Below, piece by piece: positions 7,950-14,202 of a stretch of DNA of 23,247 bases. Origin of the DNA: Actinomycetales bacterium. GTDB taxonomy: Bacteria > Actinomycetota > Actinomycetes > Actinomycetales > Cellulomonadaceae. Position 1 is the first letter of the stretch. Each line of letters starts with the position of its first letter. Both the position numbers and the translations under genes were made by a program. The notes under the pieces were generated by a model. That model did no database searches. It was given only the letters and a program-made list of their open reading frames with translations, and had not been told where the DNA came from. The stretch is from NCBI GenBank assembly GCA_012514545.1, contig JAAZAC010000117.1:1-23247 (forward strand), given 5' to 3'.

Positions 7950-9081
7950 CGCACCGACACGGATCGCCGTCGGGGGCGAGCACCCCTACGACGTCGTCGT
8001 GGGCCACCACCTGCTGGGCGAGCTGCCCGGGCTGCTCGGGGACCGCGTGCGCAAGGTGCTCGTGGTGCACCCCCGGGTGCTCGCGGCGTCGGCGGAGGCG
8101 ATCCGGGACGACCTCGAGCGCGAGGGGTACCGCGCCTACCTCGCCGAGGTGCCGGACGCCGAGGACGCGAAGACGGCGCAGGTCGCGGCGTTCTGCTGGC
8201 ACGTGCTCGGCCAGGCGGACTTCACGCGCACGGACGCCGTGGTGGGCCTGGGCGGCGGCGCGACGACGGACCTCGCCGGGTTCGTCGCGTCGACGTGGCT
8301 GCGGGGGATCCGCGTCGTGCAGGTGCCGACGACCGTCGTCGGGATGGTCGACGCGGCGATCGGCGGCAAGACGGGGATCAACACCGAGGAGGGCAAGAAC
8401 CTCGTCGGGTCGTTCTGGCCGCCGGCGGGCGTGCTGTGCGACCTCGCGGTGCTCGACACGCTGCCGGTGCACGAGCGGGTCGCGGGGCTCGCGGAGGTGG
8501 TCAAGCACGGCTTCATCGCCGACGAGCGGACGCTGGAGCTCGTCGAGTCCGACCCGGCCGCGCTCACCGGGCCGCGCGTGACGGACCCCGGCCTGCTCCG
8601 CGAGCTCGTGGAGCGGTCCGTGCGCGTGAAGGCCGAGGTCGTCACCGCGGACCTGCGCGAGGCGTTCGCGCGCGAGGTCCTCAACTACGGGCACACGCTG
8701 GGGCACGCGATCGAGCAGGTCGAGCGGTACCGGTGGCGGCACGGCGCGGCCGTGGCGGTGGGCATGGTGTTCGCCGCGGAGCTGGCGCGCCTCGCGGGGC
8801 GGCTCGACGACGACGTCGTGGCCCGGCACCGGCGCGTGCTCGAGGCGCTCGGGCTGCCGACGACGTACCGCGCGGACCGCTGGGAGCAGCTGCTCGCGGC
8901 GATGCGGCGCGACAAGAAGGCGCGCGGCGACCTCCTGCGGTTCGTCGTGCTCGAGGACGTCGGGCGGCCGGTGCGGCTCGAGGGGCCCGACCCCGCGCTG
9001 CTGGCGGCCGCGTACGCGGAGATCGCCCGGGAGCCGTCCTCGGGCGCGGGGGTACCCGTCCGAGGCGGCGGGCGCCACTAG
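7942..9081 (+). CDS. aroB: 3-Dehydroquinate synthase
   Basis: Converts DAHP to 3-dehydroquinate using NAD+ and a divalent metal. The 379-residue protein shows the NAD-binding GLGGGATTDLAGF (102-114), the VPTTVVGMVDAAIGGKTGIN block (128-147), KNLVGSFWPP and the metal ligands E185 (LAEVVKHG), H251 (NYGHTLGHA) and H267. The two histidines are 16 residues apart, as in characterised enzymes. The start at ATG 7942 has GGGGGAGGGGA upstream and lies inside the end of aroK. The last 50 bases may double as the promoter of aroQ. Confidence 0.97.
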   Translation: MADAPTRIAVGGEHPYDVVVGHHLLGELPGLLGDRVRKVLVVHPRVLAASAEAIRDDLEREGYRAYLAEVPDAEDAKTAQVAAFCWHVLGQADFTRTDAVVGLGGGATTDLAGFVASTWLRGIRVVQVPTTVVGMVDAAIGGKTGINTEEGKNLVGSFWPPAGVLCDLAVLDTLPVHERVAGLAEVVKHGFIADERTLELVESDPAALTGPRVTDPGLLRELVERSVRVKAEVVTADLREAFAREVLNYGHTLGHAIEQVERYRWRHGAAVAVGMVFAAELARLAGRLDDDVVARHRRVLEALGLPTTYRADRWEQLLAAMRRDKKARGDLLRFVVLEDVGRPVRLEGPDPALLAAAYAEIAREPSSGAGVPVRGGGRH

Positions 9082-9091
9082 CCTTGCCGCA
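9079..9091 (+). promoter_or_regulatory. Possible leaderless promoter (-10) of aroQ
   Basis: TAGCCT at 9079-9084 fits the actinobacterial TAnnnT -10. It is followed by exactly six bases and then the aroQ ATG, so transcription could begin at or next to the start codon. No Shine-Dalgarno is visible before this ATG. No clear -35 is seen. Confidence 0.4.
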
Positions 9092-9534
9092 TGACGCGCG
9101 TGCTGGTCCTCAACGGCCCGAACCTGGGGCGCCTCGGGGTGCGCGAGCCGGACGTGTACGGCGCCGCCTCGCTCGCCGACCTGACGGAGGCCGTGCGCGG
9201 CTGGGGGGCCGAGCTCGGGCTCGAGGCGGACGTGCGGCAGACGGACGACGAGGCCGAGCTCATCGGCTGGCTGCACGAGGCGGTCGACGCGCGGCTGCCG
9301 GTGGTGCTCAACCCGGCGGCGTTCACGCACTACTCGTACGCGCTGCGCGACGCGGCGGCGCAGGTCACGGGCGCGGGGCTGGTGCTCGTCGAGGTGCACC
9401 TGTCGAACCCGCTCGCGCGCGAGGCATTCCGCCGGCACAGCGCCGTGGGCCCCGTGGCGACGGGCACGATCGCGGGGTTCGGCTTCGAGTCGTACCACCT
9501 GGCGCTCCGCGCGGTGGCGGCGCGCCTGCCCTGA
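9091..9534 (+). CDS. aroQ: Type II 3-dehydroquinate dehydratase
   Basis: Dehydrates 3-dehydroquinate to 3-dehydroshikimate. This is the small, dodecameric type II enzyme, unrelated to AroD type I. The 147-residue protein has the opening VLNGPNLGRLGVREPDVYG, with lid arginine R18 and catalytic tyrosine Y23. It also has NPAAFTHYSYALRDA (N74), EVHLSN (H103), and GTIAGFGFESYHLAL near the C-terminus, all family signatures. The gap to aroB is 9 bases and lacks a ribosome site, but a -10-like TAGCCT sits six bases before the ATG. aroA and aroE are not in the window. Confidence 0.96.
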   Translation: MTRVLVLNGPNLGRLGVREPDVYGAASLADLTEAVRGWGAELGLEADVRQTDDEAELIGWLHEAVDARLPVVLNPAAFTHYSYALRDAAAQVTGAGLVLVEVHLSNPLAREAFRRHSAVGPVATGTIAGFGFESYHLALRAVAARLP

Positions 9535-9581
9535 CCGGGCGCGCGGGCGTGGGGGAGCACGGGCGCTACACAGGCTCTGGA

Positions 9582-9619
9582 CCTTGTTGTGTGACGAACA
9601 AGGGGCTAACCTTGTCGGG
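9582..9619 (+). promoter_or_regulatory. Leaderless promoter with overlapping palindromic operator
   Basis: A -35 TTGTTG (9584-9589), a 17-base spacer and a -10 TAACCT (9607-9612) are followed by six bases and the GTG start at 9619, so the mRNA would begin at the start codon. A perfect 7-bp inverted repeat, CCTTGTT (9582-9588) and AACAAGG (9597-9603) with an 8-base gap, covers the -35 and spacer. A third half-site, ACCTTGT (9609-9615), overlaps the -10. The A/T-rich motif stands out in very GC-rich DNA. The downstream gene encodes a helix-turn-helix protein that could bind here. Confidence 0.65.
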
Positions 9620-10227
9620 TGATCGTGCTCACGGTGGACCAGGAGGCGAGCCGGCGCGTCGGCGACCGCGTCGACGCCCTGCTCGCGGACCTCGCGCCGC
9701 TGCGGGACCGGCCCGGCGTCGTGCGGCCCTTCGAGCGCACCGTGGGTGACGAGGTCCAGGCGGTGCTGGACGACGGCGAGGTGGCCGTCGACGTCGCCCT
9801 CGGCCTGCTGCGCCGGGGCGGGTGGAGCGTCGGGCTCGGGGCGGGCCCCGTGGACGAGCCCCTGCCCGCGAGCGCGCGCGCCGGGGGCGGGCCCGCGTTC
9901 GTGCGTGCCCGGGACGCCGTGGAGCGGGCGAAGACCCGCACCCGCCCCGTCCCCGTGGCGGTGACCACCGGCGCCGACGACCGCGGTCGCGGTTGCGAGG
10001 CGGTGCTCACCCTGCTCGGCTCGGTGCTGGCGCGCCGGACGCCCGCGGGGTGGGCCGTCGTCGACGCGCTGGCCGCGCTCGGCCCGGGCGCGACCCAGGA
10101 GGACGTGGCGCGCCGGCTCGGCGTGACCCAGCAGGCGGTGAGCCAGCGGCTGCGCACAGCGATGTGGGCGGAGGAGGCGGCCGTGCGCCCCGTGGTGGCG
10201 CGGCTGCTCGAGGAGGGGGACCGATGA
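9619..10227 (+). CDS. SatD-like protein with C-terminal helix-turn-helix, probable regulator
   Basis: A 202-residue soluble protein. The N-terminal two-thirds follow the SatD family pattern: VDQEASRR near the start, then PFERTVGDEVQAVL with GDE at 43-45, a glycine-rich VGLGAGPV (71-78), and a GPAFVRARDAVERAK helix (91-105). The C-terminal part (about 158-180, TQEDVARRLGVTQQAVSQRL) is a clear helix-turn-helix of sigma-region-4/LuxR-like shape. I did not recognise an enzyme activity. GTG at 9619 is chosen because it begins the conserved VDQ segment and lies exactly downstream of a -10 element; no ribosome site precedes it, consistent with leaderless translation. The stop overlaps the next gene (ATGA). 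Autoregulation through the palindrome upstream is inferred. Family assignment is from memory of the sequence pattern. Confidence 0.7.
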   Translation: MIVLTVDQEASRRVGDRVDALLADLAPLRDRPGVVRPFERTVGDEVQAVLDDGEVAVDVALGLLRRGGWSVGLGAGPVDEPLPASARAGGGPAFVRARDAVERAKTRTRPVPVAVTTGADDRGRGCEAVLTLLGSVLARRTPAGWAVVDALAALGPGATQEDVARRLGVTQQAVSQRLRTAMWAEEAAVRPVVARLLEEGDR

Positions 10228-10664
10228 ACGACTGGCTCGTGGCGCTCGTCGTCGTGCTCGCGATGGCGGCGAGCACGCTCGGCGGGTGGCCGCTCACGGC
10301 GGGCGTCCTGCGCCTCGCCCAGCGCTCGGCCGACGCCGGACCGCCGGGCGAGGGGGCGGCGTCGGCGACCGAGGGGACGTCGTCGGAGGCGGTCGACGGG
10401 GACGACGGGCCGGCCGGCGCGCGGGCCCGGGCGGTCCTGCGCGGCGGCACGTGGATCGGGCTGCTCGAGCGGGCCGCGGTCACGGGCGCGGTGCTCGTCG
10501 GCTACCCGGCGGCCGTCGCGTTCGTCGTCGCGGTCAAGGGGCTGGGTCGCTACCCCGAGCTGCGGGAGCACCCGGTCGCGTCCGAGCGGTTCGTCATCGG
10601 CACACTGGCCTCGCTCCTCTGGGCGGGCGCCGTCGGCGTCCTGGGGGCCGCCCTCGTGCGCTGA
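10224..10664 (+). CDS. Small membrane protein, SatE/DUF3307-C-terminus-like
   Basis: A 146-residue protein starting at ATG 10224, overlapping the upstream regulator by 4 bases, with AGGAGGGGG as ribosome site. Hydrophobic helices lie at about 3-24, 84-105 and 124-145. A charged, low-complexity glycine/alanine/aspartate linker (34-70) separates the first from the others. The second half, with GGTWIGLLER (74-83), VKGLGRYPEL (104-113) and SERFVIGTLAS (120-130), resembles the conserved tail of membrane proteins that accompany SatD in other Gram-positives (ER, K-x3-R, GT-x-S pattern). Function is unknown. Tight coupling suggests that it works with, or controls, the cytoplasmic SatD-like protein. 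Confidence 0.65.
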   Translation: MNDWLVALVVVLAMAASTLGGWPLTAGVLRLAQRSADAGPPGEGAASATEGTSSEAVDGDDGPAGARARAVLRGGTWIGLLERAAVTGAVLVGYPAAVAFVVAVKGLGRYPELREHPVASERFVIGTLASLLWAGAVGVLGAALVR

Positions 10665-10682
10665 GGCGCGAGGGCCGGCCGC

Positions 10683-10688
10683 TAGACT
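10683..10688 (+). promoter_or_regulatory. Putative -10 element for efp-nusB
   Basis: TAGACT in the 93-base gap before efp matches TAnnnT and stands in otherwise GC-only sequence. It would give a leader of about 60 bases containing the AGGAAG ribosome site (10742-10747). No convincing -35 is visible. Confidence 0.4.
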
Positions 10689-10757
10689 CGACCGGCGGCC
10701 CCACGGCCCCGCCGGGCCCTCGCCCCGGTCCTCACGACGACAGGAAGACCCCCACAC

Positions 10758-11321
10758 GTGGCGACGACCAACGACCTCAAGAACGGCATGGTGCTCAACC
10801 TCGACGGCCAGCTCTGGACCGTCGTGGAGTTCCAGCACGTCAAGCCCGGCAAGGGCGGCGCGTTCGTGCGCACCAAGCTGAAGAACGTGCTCAGCGGCAA
10901 GGTGCTCGACCGCACGTTCAACGCGGGCACGAAGGTCGAGACCGCCACGGTCGACCGCCGCGAGATGCAGTACCTGTACAAGGACGGCGACGACTACGTG
11001 TTCATGGACCCGGACACCTACGACCAGGTCCACATCTCCTCGACGGTGGTCGGCGACGCCGCGAAGTACCTCCTCGAGAACCAGACCGCGACCGTCGCGC
11101 GGCACGAGGGCGAGCCCCTGTACATCGAGCTGCCGGCGTCCGTGGTGCTCGAGATCACCTACACCGAGCCCGGCCTGCAGGGCGACCGCTCGACCGGCGG
11201 CACGAAGCCGGCGACGCTCGAGACGGGCACGGAGATCCAGGTGCCGCTCTTCCTCGAGGCCGGCACCAAGGTGCGCGTGGACACCCGGGACGGCTCGTAC
11301 CTCGGTCGCGCGAACGACTGA
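10758..11321 (+). CDS. efp: Translation elongation factor P
   Basis: Binds ribosomes stalled on polyproline stretches and promotes peptide-bond formation. The 187-residue length is typical, with the N-terminal KOW-like domain (MATTNDLKNGMVLNLDGQ), two OB domains and the C-terminal FLEAGTKVRVDTRDGSYLGRA signature. The domain I loop tip is K29-PGKGGAF with lysine K32 at the residue modified in E. coli. Some actinobacterial EF-Ps use an unmodified lysine in a PGKGP loop, but here proline is replaced by glycine after PGKG. Whether K32 is modified cannot be told. The start is GTG with AGGAAG upstream. nusB starts one base after the stop, so the two share a transcript. Confidence 0.97.
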   Translation: MATTNDLKNGMVLNLDGQLWTVVEFQHVKPGKGGAFVRTKLKNVLSGKVLDRTFNAGTKVETATVDRREMQYLYKDGDDYVFMDPDTYDQVHISSTVVGDAAKYLLENQTATVARHEGEPLYIELPASVVLEITYTEPGLQGDRSTGGTKPATLETGTEIQVPLFLEAGTKVRVDTRDGSYLGRAND

Positions 11322-11322
11322 C

Positions 11323-11739
11323 GTGGCCGCCCGCAGCAAGGCCCGCAAGCGGGCGCTCGACGTCCTCTTCGAGGCCGACCAGCGCGGGCGCCCGCCGCTC
11401 GAGGTCCTCGCCGAGCGGCTCGAGCAGCCGGGGACGCAGGCGGCGCTGCCGCAGTACGCCGTCGACCTCGTGGAGGGGGTCGTCGCCCGCCTGGACCGCG
11501 TGGACGAGGTGATCAGCACCTACTCGCGCGGCTGGGCGCTCGAGCGCATGCCCGCGGTCGACCGTGCGGTGCTGCGCTTGGGCACCTACGAGATCCTCTA
11601 CGCGGACGACGTGCCCGACGCCGTCGCGGTGGACGAGGCCGTCGAGCTCGCCCGGGCGCTGTCCACCGACGACTCGCCGGCGTTCGTCAACGGCCTGCTG
11701 GGCCGCGTGGTGCAGGACAAGGCGACGCTGCTGGCCTGA
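11323..11739 (+). CDS. nusB: Transcription antitermination factor NusB
   Basis: NusB binds boxA RNA with NusE (ribosomal protein S10) and supports antitermination in rRNA operons. The 138-residue all-helical protein has the typical start ARSKARKRALDVLFEADQRG, the middle RMPAVDRAVLRLGTYEILY and the end VDEAVELARALSTDDSPAFVNGLLGRV, which are NusB signatures. The GTG start lies one base after the efp stop. Order efp-nusB is conserved in actinobacteria. The neighbouring gene is convergent. Confidence 0.96.
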   Translation: MAARSKARKRALDVLFEADQRGRPPLEVLAERLEQPGTQAALPQYAVDLVEGVVARLDRVDEVISTYSRGWALERMPAVDRAVLRLGTYEILYADDVPDAVAVDEAVELARALSTDDSPAFVNGLLGRVVQDKATLLA

Positions 11740-11742
11740 GCA

Positions 11743-11778
11743 CCGGCCGGCGTCGTACGAGGCCGGGGAGCGGCCCCG
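11743..11778. terminator. Possible bidirectional terminator between nusB and the GGDEF-EAL gene
   Basis: The 45-base gap between two convergent genes holds overlapping hairpins: CCGGCC (11743-11748) with GGCCGG (11761-11766), and CGGGG (11764-11768) with CCCCG (11774-11778) around a 5-base loop. They share bases, so only one can form at a time. There is no T-tract. Confidence 0.4.
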
Positions 11779-11784
11779 CGCGTC

Positions 11785-14088
11785 TCAGGCCGTCGCGGCG
11801 GGCGCGAGGCGCTGGACGGGGACCGCGGCGGTGGGGCGCCCGACGAGGCGCGGGGCGGGCCGCCGGCCGCGGATCGGCAGGGTCGGTGCGGGGCGGCCGA
11901 GCATGAAGCCCTGCACGACACCGACGCCCATCCCGACGAGCGTGGTGAGCTCCTCGGCGCGCTCGACGCCCTCGGCGACGACCTCGAGCCCGTGCGCGCG
12001 GGCGACGGCGAGCACGGCCCGCAGCACCGCGTCGCCCTCCGGCGTCCCGGACGCGCGGACGAACGCCTGGTCGACCTTGATGACGTGCACCGGCAGGTCG
12101 CCGAGCCGGGCGAGCGAGTTGTACCCGGTGCCGAAGTCGTCGAGGGCGATCCGCACGCCGCGCGCGGCCAGCGTGGCGAGCGCCTCGCGGGCGTGGGCCT
12201 GGTCGTGCAGGAGGGCGCTCTCCGTGACCTCGATCGTCAGGCGGTGCCACGCGCCAGGGCCCCACGACTGCTCGACCTGGCGCACGAAGTCGGCCTCGTC
12301 GAGCTGGCGCGCGGAGACGTTGACGGCGACCGGCAGCTCGTAGCGCTCGGACGCCTCGCGGGCCGCGGTGAAGACCTGGCGCCCGATCTCGACGATGAGC
12401 CCCGTCTCCTCGGCGAGCGGCAGCCACTCCTTCGGCAGGACGAGCTCGCCGTGCCGGCGCCAGCGCGCGAGGGCCTCGAGCGCGACGACCTCGAGGGTCT
12501 CGGAGTCCGTGAGCGGCTGGAAGTGCACGACGATGTCGCCCGCGCCGATGGCGGCCTCGAGCTCGCGGCGCATGGTCGTCCGGGCGACGAACTCGGCGCG
12601 CAGCGCCTCGTCGTAGAACGCGGCGCCGCGCCCGGTGCGCTGGGCGGCCTGCATCGCGAGGTCCGCGCCGCGCACGAGCCCGTCGACGTCGCGCACCTCG
12701 CCGGGCCGCCACGCGGCCACGCCGACGGACAGCGGCGTCGCGGGGGAGCGGTGGGTGAGGTGCTCGAACCGCTGGTGGACGCGCCGCGCGAGCGCGAGCA
12801 GCTCGGTGTCGCCGGGGGCGCGCTCGATGACGGCCACGAAGTCGTCGCCGCCGTGGCGGGCGACGAAGGCTCCGTCGCCGAGGACCTCGCGCAGCTGGGC
12901 GGCGACGCGCTGCAGGAGCCGGTCGCCCCACTCGCGGCCGCGCAGGTCGTTCGCATGCCGGAAGCCGGAGAGCCCGCAGAAGAGGACGGCGACCCGCGTG
13001 CTCTCGACCTCCGCCTTGCCGAGGACCGCGGCGAGGTGCTTGTCGAGCGCCGGCCGGTTGTGCAGGCCGGTGAGCGCGTCGGTGTAGGCGGCGCGGCGGA
13101 GCTTGGTGGTCAGCGTGTGGCGCTCGGCGGCGTTGGAGACGACGCGGGCGAGGTCGCGCAGGAACGACTGCTCGTCGGGCAGGAGCGCGTGGCCGTCGGC
13201 GGAGTAGAACTCCGTGACGAACCGGTCGCGGGACAGCGGGCGGAGCGTGCCCTGGATCGAGGGGTCGCCCAGGAGCTCGCGGCACCTGTCGCGCGCGGTG
13301 AGCAGGAGGTCGTCGGGCGTCCGCACGAGCCACGCGGCGTTGGAGACGTGGGCGATCGCGTCGCGCATCCGGGCGCGGCGGTCGGCGGCCCGGCGGACGG
13401 CGCGGACGCGGGCCGCGGCGAGCACCTCGAGCCCCGCGACGAGCGGGAGCACCCACAGGCCGCGCAGCAGCTCGGCCGCGCTCGTCGACGGCGCCACGGC
13501 GCCCGCGACGAGCGTCACCATGGCGAGGACGGCGCAGGCGGCGACGACGGTGCCCGCCGTCGTGACCTCGAGCCCGCGGACGGCCCGCAGCACGTAGGCG
13601 CCCACGAGGACCACCGGCACGAGCTCGACGATCGGCACGAGCGCCCCGTGCACGGGCAGGCCGTCGGGGCCGAAACCGGCGTGCAGCAGCGGCGTCGTCC
13701 ACCACAGGGCGGCGGCCGCGGCGAACCAGGAGACGAGCAGGGTCACGGGCAGGCGCGCGGCCGGGCCGCACGCGTAGGCCTGGACCGCGGGGAGGGCGAG
13801 GACGACGGCGGCGCCGAACGCGCAGAACCGCGCGAAGAGGATCGCGCCGCCCACGGGGCCCGGCGGGGCCACCCCCACGAGGCCGTTGAGCAGGCAGACC
13901 GCGGCGAGCGCGAGCGACCAGGTGGCGCTCCAGCGCACGCCGCTGCGGCGGAGCTCGCCACGCCACGAGCCCGCCTCCACGGCGACAAGGCCCACGACGA
14001 CGCCGGCGACGACGCACTGGACGACCGTGAGCCACGATGGACCGGATCCACCCACGTGGGGACTATCGGCGCCACGGGGGCGGGACAT
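11785..14088 (-). CDS. Membrane-bound GGDEF-EAL protein, probable cyclic-di-GMP phosphodiesterase
   Basis: A 767-residue protein with about seven hydrophobic helices (roughly 22-227), a linker, a GGDEF domain (about 330-495) and an EAL domain (about 505-735). In the GGDEF domain the signature is GGDDF (413-417). The metal and substrate aspartates of the usual DLDxFK strand are replaced (CGLSGF, 371-376), so cyclase activity is unlikely. The EAL domain keeps every catalytic residue: E538 in EAL, N590, E620/E623, D650/D651 in DDFGTGYNSL, K671, E706 and Q726. It is therefore likely to hydrolyse c-di-GMP to pGpG, with the GGDEF part perhaps sensing GTP. ATG 14088 has a weak GAAGAG upstream. A sigma-28-like element overlaps the first codons, and if it is used, translation would begin at GTG 14055 (756 residues). 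Confidence 0.93.
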   Translation of the reverse strand: MSRPRGADSPHVGGSGPSWLTVVQCVVAGVVVGLVAVEAGSWRGELRRSGVRWSATWSLALAAVCLLNGLVGVAPPGPVGGAILFARFCAFGAAVVLALPAVQAYACGPAARLPVTLLVSWFAAAAALWWTTPLLHAGFGPDGLPVHGALVPIVELVPVVLVGAYVLRAVRGLEVTTAGTVVAACAVLAMVTLVAGAVAPSTSAAELLRGLWVLPLVAGLEVLAAARVRAVRRAADRRARMRDAIAHVSNAAWLVRTPDDLLLTARDRCRELLGDPSIQGTLRPLSRDRFVTEFYSADGHALLPDEQSFLRDLARVVSNAAERHTLTTKLRRAAYTDALTGLHNRPALDKHLAAVLGKAEVESTRVAVLFCGLSGFRHANDLRGREWGDRLLQRVAAQLREVLGDGAFVARHGGDDFVAVIERAPGDTELLALARRVHQRFEHLTHRSPATPLSVGVAAWRPGEVRDVDGLVRGADLAMQAAQRTGRGAAFYDEALRAEFVARTTMRRELEAAIGAGDIVVHFQPLTDSETLEVVALEALARWRRHGELVLPKEWLPLAEETGLIVEIGRQVFTAAREASERYELPVAVNVSARQLDEADFVRQVEQSWGPGAWHRLTIEVTESALLHDQAHAREALATLAARGVRIALDDFGTGYNSLARLGDLPVHVIKVDQAFVRASGTPEGDAVLRAVLAVARAHGLEVVAEGVERAEELTTLVGMGVGVVQGFMLGRPAPTLPIRGRRPAPRLVGRPTAAVPVQRLAPAATA

Positions 14089-14091
14089 GAG
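14063..14091 (-). promoter_or_regulatory. Sigma-28-like promoter element at start of the GGDEF-EAL gene
   Basis: Read on the minus strand, CTCA (14091-14088) is followed by 18 bases and CCGATAG (14069-14063), preceded by G to give GCCGATAG. Spacing and -10 are identical to the element before pilM. Eight bases after GCCGATAG lies a GTG in frame with the gene (14055), as expected of a leaderless transcript. Confidence 0.5.
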
Positions 14092-14148
14092 CGCTCTTCA
14101 TCCATCGTTTCGATCATGTGAACGCCCGCCGGCCCGCGCGCCCGGTCC

Positions 14149-14202
14149 GCACGAGGCCGCGCGCGGACCCGTGCGGGGCCCGCCCGACGGCGGCCGGCCG
14201 CC
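14149..14202 (-). terminator. Putative hairpins terminating putA
   Basis: Directly after the putA stop is a perfect 14-base palindrome, GGCGGCCGGCCGCC (14189-14202). About 13 bases further is a nested inverted repeat (14149-14176) with outer arms CCGCAC/GTGCGG and a CCGCGCGCGG core. Either could end the putA transcript before the GGDEF-EAL gene. No T-tract is present. Confidence 0.45.

Noticed and set aside
10671..10720. GC-rich inverted repeats before efp as a terminator for the SatD-like unit
   Set aside because: Pairing is imperfect, with bulges, and the region is almost pure G and C, so short complementary runs are expected by chance.
11992..14121. 709-codon open frame on the plus strand opposite the GGDEF-EAL gene
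   Set aside because: The opposite frame has complete catalytic motifs, while this one has only low-complexity Glu/Arg/Gly/Ala sequence.
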